38,500 bases of DNA from Prorocentrum cordatum (GCA_963575745.1 CAUYUJ010015959.1:228503-267002); one strand, 5' to 3'; counted from the stretch's first letter, positions 19,711 to 30,409 are shown. Numbers and translations: made by a program. The notes: generated by a model not told the origin, from the sequence alone.

Positions 19711-21218
19711 CATCCCACCTGCTCACCCGCAGTTTGGTTTGCAAAACCCATGCGACGGCCATTGCGATGAGTGCTTGGCGTTTGCTTGTGCATCTCTGTG
19801 GCCGCGCTGGCCCGCGTGCATTCGCGCGCGCAGCAGTCAGCTAGTTTGGCGCGACCGACGCGGCCGCGTTGGCGCTGACCGCTGGGCACTTCCCAGCGGA
19901 CACTTCAGAGCGAGTCGGTGATTTGGGCGGGCGCGGCATCGTGTCGACGTCGACAACGATGGACACGATTGGGAGAGTAGCGATGATGGTGACGAGACGA
20001 CTGCGCCGATGACGACGGCAAGGCCAATGATGGCGCCGATGTGGCGATCACGCACGCCGATAACGATGGCGATGTCTCCGCGTCGGCGACGAATGTTTTG
20101 AACGGGTTCGGCGTGCGCGCGCAGCCGACGCGCGCGAGTGCACCGCGTGGCACTATGGCGCGGATCACGCCCCCCCCCCCCCCCCAGCACGCGCGCAAAG
20201 GGGCATCGAATGAGTTCGACACGCGGCGCGAGCGGCCTGTTTGGAAGAATGTGATGAGCAGGTTGAGAAACAAACCATGGACTTCTCAAGGATCCGCAAT
20301 GCCGCGAGCGCAGGCTCGTTGCACAACCATGCGTTGTAAAATGTACTCGGGGCGCTCGGTTCGGGAATGTTTGCGACATGTGAATTTGTTGAAGGATTCC
20401 GGCATGCCCTCACGACGACGCGCGCGCACTCTTTCTCATTTTACGCGAGGGGCTCTTGCGACAGCACGCGCGCAAGGGCTTCCGAACGATTTAGACATGC
20501 GAGCGCGAGAAGCCCGTGTGGTAACACTTTATGACAGTACCAAGTCTGGTGGACCTGTGGAGGAGCGGCAGCTCTCGGGGAACATATGTTTACAGCATCC
20601 GCACAAGCACCACTTTCTGATGTATCCAGAGGGCCGAAGCCCCTGCTTGAACCGAAACCGTTGCGGAGGGTTTCGGGCTGCGGTGTCTGGCATCTCTCCT
20701 TGCCTTAGAAATGTTGCAGAGCGCCTCGCGATAATGTTGAAAGACCGTTGGTTTTCTCAAGAATTCGCGAGACCCCGAGCACATGCTTTTTCTTGTTGCA
20801 AAACTCTCGTTGGGGAGCCCTGCGTTGCGCATGTTTTCGCGACTCTCGGGCTTGAAATCCGCGCAGGGCCTTTTTTCTTGTCGGAGGATTCCGGCATGCG
20901 CGGGCGACGACGCGCGCGTGTGCATTTCGTCCATTGTTTGCTTGGGATTATTGAAAGCTGATGGTTTTTGATAGACGAGTGTGCGCGCATATTATTGTTT
21001 ACAGAGGATGGAAGGGGGGTGGGCGAACTCTGGCCTGCCTGGGATGGCATGAGTTCATATTTATCATGGGCGATGGGGGGGATTTATATTCCACGCTGCA
21101 ATGCGCAAAGGTGGACCGTTGAGTCCGGGGTTGGGGGGAGGGTCGATCCTATGTCTTTCTTAGAAAGGAGAGTTCATTTCTGTTCGCAGTGCGTTGTCAA
21201 ATCCGCTGCTCGCGCAAG
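19711..21218. repeat. Macrorepeat unit 3
   Basis: Same head, but followed by a segment absent from units 1 and 2: GCGATGAGTGCTTGGCG, TGCATCTCTG, GCGGCCGCG or GCGACCGACGCGGCCGCG and GGGCACTTC. Hairpin motifs are at 20414 and 20906, 492 bp apart, because about 200 extra bp (about 20535-20750) lie between them. The tail TTTCTTAGAAAGGAG is at about 21156-21170. Confidence 0.75.
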
Positions 21219-22365
21219 CATCCCACCCACCAACCTTCAACTGGGTTTGCATAAGCCCGTGCGGCGGCGAGTGCGATGAGTGCTTGGAGTTGGCGGGTGC
21301 ATCTCTGCGGCCGCGCTAGCTCGCGCATGTTCCTGCCCCCAACGGCCAGCTACTTTGGCGCGACCGACGCGGCCGCGGGGGCGCTGACCTCCTGGCACTT
21401 CTCAGCGGGCACTTCAGTGCGAATCGGTGATTTGGGCGGGCGCGATATCATGACAGCGGCGACAGCGGTAGACGAGGATGATGGCAGCGATGCTGGCGAC
21501 GATGGTGACAACGACGACAGCCAGGTTAGTGACGGCCCCGATGCTGATCGCGCCAACGACGATGACGGCGTCCTCGCGTCGGTGATGAAGGTTTTCGAGG
21601 GGTTCGACATGCGCGCGCGGCCGACGCGCAAGTGTGGCCCCGCATTGTTATTTGACGCGGATGGTGCCCCCTGGCGCGCGCGCAGGGGCGTTCGAATGAC
21701 TTCGACGTGCAGCGCGAGAGGCCCGTCTGGCCGAACTTAATGAACATGAGAAAGAATCAGGGCTTTCTTAAAACTCACAAAATTGCGCGCGCAGTTTTGT
21801 CTGAAAAGTTGGCGTTGTAAAGCCATGTGTTTTTGAATGTTTTCGGGGAGCTCGATTTTTCAATCCGGACGAAACTTTTTTTGGGGGGGATTCCGGCACG
21901 CGCGCGCGACGACGCGCGCGCGTCCATTTAGTCCAGGTTTGTGCAACGGGTTCTTGCGACAGCACGCGCGCAAGACCGCCCGAACGATTTCGGCGCGCGC
22001 GCGCCGCGGGCCCGTTTGATAGCTTTGGTGGACTTTGTTGAGCACAAATTCACACCAGCGGCTTTCCAAGAATTGAAGGATTTCGGCATGCGCGCGACGA
22101 GACGCGCGTGCGCATTTCGTTGCATGGTTTGCAACGACTTCTTGAACGCCGACGAGTTGTTGTAAACGAATGCGCGTGCATAGTATTGTTTGCAGATGAT
22201 GGGGGGGGGGGGGGGGGTCGATGCGAGCCTGCCCGGGATGGTGTGATTTCGTATGTAAATAGGGTGGACGATGAGGCGGAATCGCTTGTAAATTACAATG
22301 CGAAAGGGAGCCGCTAGGTCCGGGGGGGGGGGATGTCTGGTTATTTTTTAGAAAGGCGAAGGTGG
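21219..22365. repeat. Macrorepeat unit 4
   Basis: Same head and the same GATGAGTGCTTGG segment as unit 3, hairpins at 21908 and about 22096 (only 188 bp apart, so part is deleted), poly-G at 22199-22217 and the tail TTTTTTAGAAAGGCG at about 22345-22359. The array stops here. Confidence 0.75.
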
Positions 22366-22385
22366 GTGATAAGGATGAGGTGTAG

Positions 22386-22486
22386 TGGAAATTGGAAGGC
22401 GAAAAAGGGATTACGTGGATGTGGGGGAGGACGAGGACAACGACAATCACGAACAGTTAGACGACGACGCCGAAGGCGCAGGCTGA
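22386..22486 (+). CDS. Possible acidic terminal exon
   Basis: After an AG at 22384-22385 one frame reads VEIGRRKRDYVDVGEDEDN, continues DNHEQLDDDAEGAG and stops at TGA. Basic-then-acidic composition resembles a protein C-terminus. Another frame through the same bases is Arg-rich (to 22518), and the pyrimidine tract belongs to the macrorepeat tail (TTATTTTTTAG), so this may be chance. Confidence 0.2.
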
Positions 22487-22489
22487 TCA

Positions 22490-24300
22490 GAAGCAGGAGA
22501 ATGCGCCAACCCATTTAAAAGTCACGTTGGACTCTGGCTATCATTTTTTGAATAGCGCGGGTGACCCGCATTTGGCGTTGCGAGATCGAAGCAGTAGACT
22601 TGGCTGGGGGGGCAGCCCGTCGCTGATGCCGATGCTTTCCCAGCCCCCGAAGGTATCCGATCGTCGCGTTACCTGTCGCCCTCAACTCGTCGCCGTGGCC
22701 GAGATGCCGCTGCGGCAAGTAGCAAGTCATGCCTCTTCGCTCTCTTGCGCCCCCGACTTGCCAGCGCCGCCTCGAGCTCTGCCCCTCTTGGGGCGGATGG
22801 GGGCGGGGGTGTGCGCCGGGGGGCGGGGGCGCGAAGATCGGGCAGGCGCAGACCTACACTTTGGGCGAGCGGATTAGCTTCTTGCGCGGATCCCCAAATT
22901 CCAAACTTACTTTTGCGACGTCGTCTTACGTATTGGTTCGCCCGCCATTCGAGAGGACTGATTGCGCCTGTCGGATTAGCCGGGGCTTCGACGTCGCTTG
23001 CCAGTGTCAGGATGGAATCAAGACTTGCGGCTCACGAGTGGATTGGAGGATGAGCGCAAGGTGAGTCAATCACCAGCGGGGGTGCGCGGGCGTTTCCCGC
23101 CACGCAGGGGCCAGGGGCAACTGGGGAACGCTCAGGGAAATGGAGGGCGGCAGGTAAAGGAAGAACGGGGGGGGGGGGGGGGGCAAAGCCACGGGCGGGA
23201 ATGGGGAACATAGTGACCAGGCGAGATGCTCTGATAGGGGGGGCGATGTGGGCGGAGGCCGCAGAAGGAATTCCTCCGGATAGCCTCGGGGCGGTTAGGC
23301 ACCTCCGCCTGGAGGCCGGCAGGGGTTCAGCGGCCCTTGCCTTCCTGACTCTGCGGGCGGGGCGCGACGACGCGCCCGACTTGTACCCCGCCCCTTTCGC
23401 TAGGTGCAGGTCTGTGCGTGCTCGCCTCGCGCGAGACATCCAGCGCGTTCAAAACTACACTTAGCCAGGCACTAGGTGTAGTTCTGCGCGCGCTGGTTTC
23501 GCCGGAGACATTCTCGCAAAACGGGGCACTTATAGAGCTACGCCTAGCCGGCGGGGCTGGGTGCATGTCGGGCGCCGCCGCTCGCGCTCCCAACGTGCGC
23601 CGCGCCCCGGCCGCTAGGTGCCGTTCTGTGCGTGACCCTTTTTCGCGAAGCATCGGCTGTCCGCGCTGCCCATCGCCGAGGCCCCGCCCCCTGGGCCGCT
23701 TCCCACCGACATCCCGCATCCCCTGGCTCAGCGAAGCCAGCCGTATGCCTGGGGGCCTTGATTTCACGCAGCCCGCCCCCCTCTCCCGCTTGTGCCCCAG
23801 CAGCAAATCCGCGGTCCGATCCCCCGCGCTTTCGAGTTTTTCTTCGCGCCGGATTTCCCGTCCGAAGGTGAAACGCTCGTTCGCGTTATGATTTGTCTTG
23901 CGGCTGCCGCCAAGCCTCGCCGTGAAACATGGCGATCGCTTCCACGCTTGGCACGCAACGTCGTCGGCACGACCGTCGCCTTCCATCGTGAGTCGCGAGG
24001 CGGCGCCCGTCCACGCAGACCGACCGACGCGCCAAATCTAATTGTGATTGCCACCCCTGGTCCCCGCAATAACGTGCAGTTTTGCTGTGTGTAGCTGTAG
24101 ATATGTTCGAGAAGACCCTTCGGCGCTTCTGGCCGCAATGGGGGACCTCGCGTGATTTTCTCCGTGACGCCTTGCCGGGCACGGGGGGGGGGGAGACGGA
24201 GAGGGTGGTCGCGTGGGTCGGTGCTCGTGCTGGTGGTGAAGATGCGCGGCGAGGGGTCCGACATCGAGGGCGCGTCCTCGCTTCCCACTGACGCTCGCCT
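22490..24300. other. GC-rich sequence without recognised gene; imperfect repeats near 23399-23660
   Basis: GCTAGGTGCAGGTCTGTGCG at 23399 recurs in altered form at about 23470 (ACTAGGTGTAGTTCTGCGCG) and 23612 (GCTAGGTGCCGTTCTGTGCG), so two or three diverged repeat units lie there. Poly-G tracts occur at about 23167-23183 and 24183-24192. Open frames on both strands are Arg/Ala/Pro-rich without motifs; none is called. Confidence 0.5.
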
Positions 24301-24305
24301 GCTAG

Positions 24306-25120
24306 GTTCGTTCGCCCCACAATTTCGATTGCCTCCCGCTGCCGCTCGGCTTTCGCTCGCTTGCCGCTTTCGCTCGCTTCCCGCCAGTGCCCAAGTTTCG
24401 CTCGCCTATCACTCACTTTCGCTAGCCTTCCGCTTTCGCTCGCCCCCCGCCTGCGTTCGCCCTTCATGTTTGCTCACCCCCCGACTTCCGCTCGCCCCCT
24501 GCTTTCGCTCGCCCCCCGCTTTCGCTCGCCCCCCGCTTTCGCTATCCCACCAGCCTTCGCTCGCCCCAGAATTTGATCTCGCCCCCCGATCGGGTTCGCC
24601 CCCCGCGTTCGCGCGCCTCCCATTCAGATCGTTTTGGCTCGTTTCCCGCTTTCGCTCGCCCCCCGCTTTTGGTCGCCCCTAGCTTTCTTTCGCCTGTCGC
24701 TGCCGCTCACCCCCCAATTGTTTCTCGCCCCCCGCTTTCTTTCGCCCTTCGCTTTCGCCCCCCCCCCCCCCCCCCCCCCCAGGGGAGGGCGACAGCGGGG
24801 GGCGAGCGAAAGCGGGGGGCGGACGGGCGAAAGCGCGAGCAACGGTGGAGGGCGAGCGAAAGCGGTGGGCGACCGAGATCGGGGGCCGAGCGAAAGCGAG
24901 GGGCGCGCCAAAGCATGGGGGGTGAGCGAAAGTGACGGGCGCGCCAAAGTTCGGGGGGCGAGCGAAAACGAGAGGCGAGCGAAAGCGGGGGGCGAGCGAA
25001 GGTTGGGGGCGAACGATCAATAGCGGTGGCGAGCGAAGGCGGGGGGCGAGCGAAAGCGGGGCGAGCGAAGGTGAGAGGCGAACGAAAGCGGGGGGCGAGC
25101 GAAAGCGCAGGGCGAGGGGA
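24306..25120. repeat. Inverted minisatellite arrays around a poly-C centre
   Basis: From 24306 to about 24763 the unit is CCCCGCTTTCGCTCGC with variants. After a run of about 20 C (24760-24780) the same unit continues in the opposite orientation, GCGAGCGAAAGCGGGG, to about 25120. The two arms share the unit but are not exact mirror images, so the structure is two opposed arrays and not a perfect palindrome. Ser/Leu/Pro/Ala ORFs across it are compositional. Confidence 0.85.
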
Positions 25121-25189
25121 AGCGGGCCCGCCCCTGCCCCGTTCGCCCCCGGCGCCGGGGGCGCCGTCTCGCCCCGCGGGGGGCGCGGG

Positions 25190-25550
25190 GCCGTCGGCGC
25201 CCGCGTTGCCGGAGACGAGTCGGAGGAGGTCATCGAGGCAGGCGCCGAGGGTGCCCGGTCGCGCCGCCTCGAGGCCCGACGGCGCCGTCTCGCAGCCCAG
25301 CTCAACGCGGCGGGCAGGGGGCCGGAGAGTTGGGCGCATGTCTCGTCTGGAGTTCCTCGCGGGGTGCTTCAGGTGTCGCGGCGCAACTGACGGGGCGCAT
25401 CGTACTGGGAGAAGGCAGGGTGGCAGTGAGACTTTGTCAAGAGCTGCCCGCCATTCCTGGACCTCGCGGGCGCGCCGTCAGCGGCGCGGAGGTCAACGAG
25501 GCTTTGGCGGCAGCAGTGGCGAAGGGGAGATCGCCAGCCCTGCACTTCAG
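25190..25550 (+). CDS. Possible exons of an unknown gene, one with PDZ-like tail
   Basis: Between 25190 and about 25316 one frame reads DESEEVIEAGAEGARSRRLE, then ARRRRLAAQLNAAG, a helical charged stretch ending CGGGCAG before GGGG. From 25373 (after CTTCAG) to 25550 (CTTCAG before GC) another frame reads GRIVLGEGRVAVRLCQELPA, then SGAEVNEALAAAVAKGRSP and ALHFRLP. The latter looks like the last strands and helix of a PDZ domain. GC donors are common in dinoflagellates. A minus-strand frame is also open here, so coding is only weakly supported. Confidence 0.25.
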
Positions 25551-26221
25551 GCTCCCCTTGCGTTCCTCTCCATCTGCCTTGCCGATACTTTGGCAAATGA
25601 GGCTCTGTGTGCCAGTGATGGGCTGGAGGGCCCTTGCCGGTGCCGGCGTCGGAACATAGTTGGCGGCCTCCTGCAAGTTGGATGCCTGATCTCCATTGGT
25701 TCGAATCCTGTCCAGAATGCTGAAAAATGTAGGAGAAGGGGGGGATGTTTGTAGATGGGGAGTTTCTGTCAGTGCTTTGGTTACGACCGCGGCAACTTGG
25801 GTTTCTAGGTGCAGTGGGCCAATGCGCCTAGGTTTCTGACATCGTCCGATCTGGCAGCAGAGCTCGAGACGGCCACGTCCAGAGCGAATGGGGGCATGGG
25901 GGGGGCGGTGAGGCGGCCGTGGATGTGTCCGTCTCGCGACCCCGCCGCTCACCGGCCGAGGCTCTTCAGCTTCCACCGCGCGCCCACCCTCGAGGCATCA
26001 AGCTGGCCGAGAGGTTTAATATCAGAGGCAGCGGTTGTTGTCCGCACGCGGGGGGCGGCTCTGAGTTGTTCCGCGGCGGCGCGTGGAAAGGGTGTGCGCA
26101 GAGTTCGGCTTTATTCAGAACTTCATTTCATTGATCGAAGGGCCCTTTCCCTGAGATCACATATGGTTCACTCGACAATATTCCTACATACCACGGGGGG
26201 GCATGTATATATAAATATGTG
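25551..26221. other. Sequence without recognised gene
   Basis: Mixed-composition DNA with a short TATATAAATATG patch at about 26206. No motif or RNA signature was seen. TTGGTTCGAATCC near 25693 resembles a tRNA T-arm but lacks the rest of a tRNA. Confidence 0.5.
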
Positions 26222-26745
26222 ATACCTGAGAAAAGCTCCAATCAAAGTGGGCTATTGGGCTACAGGGCTATGGGGCTATCGGGTTATTTGGCTTCAGGGC
26301 TATAGGGCCATAGGGCTATAGGTCTATGGGGATACTGGGCTGTGGGGCTATGGGCACATAGGGCTATTGGTATATAGAGCTATAAGGCTATAGGGCTATA
26401 GGGCTGTAGGGTTATAAGGTGATAAGACAATAGGGCTATAGGGCTATTCGGCTATTGGGCTATAGGGCTATAGGACTATAGGGCCATAGGGCTATGGGGC
26501 TATAGGGTTATTGGGCTGCAGGGCTATAGGGCTATAGGGGTACTGGGTTAAAGGGCTATAGGGCCATAGGGCTATGGGGCTCGAGGGCTATATGGCTATA
26601 GGGCTATACGGCTATAGGGCTATATGTCTATAGGCCTATTGTGATATAGGGCTATTGGGCCATTGGGCTATGCGGCTATATGGGTATAAGGCTACAGGGC
26701 TATAGGGCTATAGGGCAATAGGGCTATAGGGCTACAGGGCTAGAA
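26222..26745. repeat. GGGCTATAGG minisatellite
   Basis: About fifty degenerate 10-bp units. It is introduced by GAGAAAAGCTCCAATCAAAG; a shorter array with a similar left border is at 30405-30486. Confidence 0.9.
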
Positions 26746-26806
26746 GGCACCCGGGCACCTGGGCACGCGGGCAGCTGGGCACCTGGGCACCCGGGCGGGC
26801 CGCGGA
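26746..26806. repeat. GGGCACCT/GGGCACCC repeats
   Basis: Five to six 9-10-bp units directly after the GGGCTATAGG array; they may have arisen from it by substitution. Confidence 0.75.
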
Positions 26807-27107
26807 ATTCGGTGGCAAACCTCACCTAACCATATGAATCCGCTAGGACCTCTACAGAGGCATGCTCTCATTGGGGAGTCTATAAATATAGATATGTGCA
26901 TGTTGCAGGTGCGTTTGGACTGTCAGAGATTAGTCGGGAATGGCTTTGGCCATCCCGTACTCTCGACAACAAGCGGGAGAATACAGTGTGTGGGTTACAG
27001 CTATGGCAAACCTATGTCTCTTAGAATCACCCCCGAGGGATAATACTGTTCCGGGTTCGGGGGGGATCATGCATTTCTCGTCCCTGCAATTCGCATGTAC
27101 GGAGGTA
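26807..27107. other. Unique sequence without recognised gene
   Basis: A/T-richer sequence with TATAAATATAGATATG near 26880. Short open frames show no motif. Confidence 0.45.
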
Positions 27108-27263
27108 GGGAAAGCTGAAGTAATGAGAATCCCATGGCCCGGCCACATGTTCGTGACTTGGGAAAACTGAAGCGGTGAAAATAACACAGCCGTGCCAAAC
27201 GTTCATGACTTGGGAAATCTGAAATGGTAAGAAGCCCATGGCCATCCCATATGTTCGTGATAC
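27108..27263. repeat. 52-bp tandem repeat, three copies
   Basis: Units at 27108, 27160 and 27212, each exactly 52 bp, start GGGAAA-N-CTGAA and end near TTCRTGA. Unit 2 differs most in its middle (AACACAGCCGTGCC). Confidence 0.85.
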
Positions 27264-27776
27264 TGCTGCTTTCCAACATACGACAACAGCAACTTCGATT
27301 TGCATTTTCCCCATCGATAATGGAGTTCGGCCTCGCCCCTCTCCTTCGACCAACTCTGTCATGGCCCGGGATAATCAGTTCTCTGGTCTTAAAAGGGGGG
27401 AGGCGTTATTATCGTGGGCGCTCGGTTATTGATTTTCTTGTGCCATGTCGGTCGCTCCGCCTCCCCCTCCTTCTCATTTGCGGTCTCCTTCCCCTTGCCA
27501 CCTGGGGGCGGTTTGGGGGGTGGGCTGGTTTCCTCTGGGATCGCAACGTTTGTTTTAATTGCTTTAAATATTCACAGATTCGCAGGTACATGTACGTACA
27601 CCCCCAAGGGCTCCAAGTGGCGATTTTGAGGGCGCCGCCAGGGGGAGTTGAACAAACGCCGCCCCCTTTTTGATCAATAGCCCGGAAGATGACCCCAGGA
27701 GGGCCCCCAAGAGGGCCCTAACATGGTGCCCGTGCGGGAAGCTCTTTCTTCTCCTACTCCTCCTTCCCCTTGGTAG
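27264..27776. other. Unique sequence, pyrimidine-rich towards its end
   Basis: No gene recognised. The end (about 27740-27774) is a long CTCC/TTCC tract leading to GGTAG, a plausible splice acceptor for the exon that follows. Confidence 0.45.
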
Positions 27777-27916
27777 GCGAGGGTCTACCAGGAGAAACAG
27801 CAGGAGAAGTCGCGCTCCATCGCGCTCCTGAAGAAGAAGGAGCACGAACTGCAGCTCAAGGATCGCCCAGCCGTCTCGTCGCGAGCGGGGGAGGACACCC
27901 AGGCCGCCAAGACAGG
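27777..27916 (+). CDS. Predicted coiled-coil exon
   Basis: After a strong pyrimidine tract and GGTAG, phase 0 reads ARVYQEKQQEKSRSIALLKK, then KEHELQLKDRPAVSSRAGED and TQAAKT, ending CAAGACAG before GTCCGG. The first half is Lys/Glu/Gln-rich with heptad-like spacing, the second an acidic linker. The frame remains open to about 28138, so the donor is a guess. It resembles the coiled-coil exon at 15048-15104 (NQELLKQRDEEYQ) in style and phase, and could belong to the same gene with a long intron, but the macrorepeats between make this speculative. No function can be named. Confidence 0.35.
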
Positions 27917-28300
27917 TCCGGAGCAGACGGGGACGGAGGGTCGTCAGCAGCGCTGGTGCATCAGTGACGCGCCGCGATCGGGAACACGTCTTTTTCCGTC
28001 TCGACGTCGCCGGTGCATTGACAATGCATCGCCGATGCATCGGCGATGCGGGGCCATTCTCCGACCCGTCTATTCGTCGATCGACGCTTCATCCACCCCT
28101 GCTGCCACCCCCAACTCGGGACGCCAAGGGGGTGGGGCATGAACAGAAACTTGGCTTCCAGAGGCCAGGTGTTTCTCCGCCTACGCTTTCACGAGAGAAG
28201 AGAAGATCAGAGCTGAGGATCCAGAGTCGGGTTTTTCTACGCATGTGGCCTCTCGGGGGGTGTGGGGTGCGCGCAGGGGTATCTACATACATCTCTCCTT
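27917..28300. other. Sequence without firm gene call
   Basis: Contains ACAATGCATCGCCGATGCATC with small inverted repeats near 28020. The frame of the preceding exon continues into it, but its codon content is not convincing. Confidence 0.4.
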
Positions 28301-28303
28301 ATA

Positions 28304-28366
<63 letters not shown>

Positions 28367-28510
28367 ATGTGTGTGTGTTCATGTGTCTCTATGTTTACAC
28401 ATATGTATGTATGCATGTGTGCATTTATGCATGTATGTATGTATGCATGTATGCATGTGTCTGTTAGCCACCGCGGGCCCCAAACAGTGTGTGTGTGTGT
28501 GTGTTTTTCA
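28301..28510. repeat. TA, TATG/CATG and GT microsatellites
   Basis: A pure TA run (about 28306-28357), a GTGTGTATG/ATGTATGTATGC run to about 28460, and a GT run at 28484-28505. Confidence 0.9.
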
Positions 28511-28596
28511 ACACTTGCTGTGCAATATATGTTGTCGAACCTACGTGGTGTAATTGAGTTGTACGAGCGAGTTGACACATTGCATGTTCTAGCAAA

Positions 28597-29862
28597 CATC
28601 GCACTCACCCACCCGCAACTTGGTTTGCAAACCTCATGCGGCGGCGATTGCGATGAATGCTTGGCGTTGGCTGGTGCATCTCTGCGGCCGCGCTACCCCG
28701 CGCATGCTCGCGGGCACACCGGCCAGCTAGTTTGGCACGACCGACGCGGCCGCGGTGGCGCTGACCGCTGGGCACTTCTCAGCGGGCACTTCAGTTCGAG
28801 TCGGTGACTTGGGCGGGCGCGGTATCATGGCGACGCCGACAACCGTAGATACGATTCTGAAAGCAGCAATGATGGTGGTGCTGACGACGGCAAGGCCAAT
28901 GACGGCGAAGATGTTGATCACGCCCGCCGATAACGATGACGATGTCCTCGCGTCGGCGATTAAAGTTTTAGAAAGGGTTGGATATGCGCGCGCGAGTGTC
29001 CGTCGTGGTATCATTTGACGCAGATCGCGTCCCCTCCACCCCCATCACGCGCGCACTGGCGTTCGAATGATTTTTTGCATGCAGCGCGCGAGGCCCGTTT
29101 GGCAGAATTCCATTGACATGTTGAGCAACCTGTAGTTTCCTTGAGGATTCGCAAGAGCGCGAGCGAAGGTTTCTGCATGCAAAGTGTGGTTGCGAATCCA
29201 TGCGTTTTTCTTGCTATGTGGTTTCGGGGCGCTCGTCTTTGACATCCTTGCGAACCCTAAGGTTTTGCATTGATTTCGACATGCTCGCGCGACGACGCGC
29301 GCGTGCACTTCGCCCAGTTTTTCGCGGGGGGTTCTGTTGAGAGCACGCGCGCGAGGGCGTTCGAACGATTTTGGCGCGCGCGGGGAACCCGTTTCGCTGC
29401 ATTTTACGAACATGTTGAAACAACCGATGGTTGCATTAAGAATGCGCAAAAGCCTGCGCGCAAACTTTCTTTTGATATCTCCTTTGCGAGACAATGTTTT
29501 CTGTACATGTATATAATAATAACGCGAGAGATTTCGGCATGCGCGCGCGACGACGCGCGCGCGACTTTCGTGCCATCTGTTGCGCGGGATCTTTTGAAAA
29601 CTGATGATTTCTTATGCGCGAGAGCGCGCGCGCAATTTGACCGGGGTGGCGGGGCGGTGCGATGTCGGCCCGGCTAGGGTGGTGCGAAGTTATATTTAGG
29701 ATGGGCGATTGGGGCGGAACCATTTGCAATTTGCAATGCGAGAAGTTACCTCGTTAGCCCTGGGCGGCAGGGGGGATGTTCTTTCTTGTTAGAGAGGGGG
29801 GCCTCTGCGGTGCAATCGACCAACGTTCAGTTCAAAGTTGCCCGCCCCATTGCACGCGCAAA
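28597..29862. repeat. Macrorepeat unit 5
   Basis: Head and GATGAATGCTTGGCG segment as in units 3 and 4, hairpin motifs at 29291 and 29549, tail ATATTTAGGATGGGCG, then CTTTCTTGTTAGAGAGG (about 29781-29798). It lies 6.2 kb from unit 4 and is followed directly by unit 6. The sequence before it (28521-28560) matches the flank ahead of unit 1. Confidence 0.75.
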
Positions 29863-30345
29863 CATCTCGCCCGCCCGCCCGAGACTTGGTTTGTAAACCC
29901 CACGCGGCGGCGATTGCGATGAGTCCTCGGCGCGGGCTGGTGCGCCCCTGCGGCCGCGACAGCCCGCGCGTGCCGGCGCGAGCCTCGGCAGCGCTGGCCG
30001 CTGATCACATTCCAGCGGGCACTTCGCTGCGAGTCGGCGACTTGGGCGGGCGCTGCGTCGCGGCAATGTCGACGACGGTGGGCGCGGCGGCGGTAGTGGC
30101 GACGCTGGCGACGGCCCCGTGAGCGATGACGGCGCGGCCAGTGACGGCGTGGATGCTGATCGCGCCGGCGACGATGACGGCGTCTTCGCGTCGGCGTTGA
30201 AGGTCTTGGAAAGCGTTCGACATGCGCGCGCGGCCGACGCGCGAGAGTGACCGGCGCGGTGACATTTGACGCGGATCGCGCCCCAAGAACGCGCGAATGC
30301 ACTCGGCGCCGCAGGGGCTTCTTTGGCAGAGTTGCATGAAATGTG
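29863..30345. repeat. Macrorepeat unit 6, truncated
   Basis: Contains the head, the GATGAGTCCTCGGCG segment and the GCGCGCGGCCGACGCGCGAG block, then ends at about 30345 where CT and TA microsatellites begin; the second half of the unit is missing. Confidence 0.7.
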
Positions 30346-30349
30346 GAAA

Positions 30350-30409
30350 CACACACTCTCTCTATCCCTCTCTCTATATCTCTCTATCTCTCTTTATATA
30401 TATATATGA
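30350..30409. repeat. CT/TA microsatellite
   Basis: CTCTCTATCC runs followed by TATATATATATG, joining truncated unit 6 to the next minisatellite. Confidence 0.85.

Noticed and set aside
25640-25715. tRNA-like T-arm sequence GGTTCGAATCC
   Set aside because: No acceptor stem, D-arm or anticodon arm can be placed around it.
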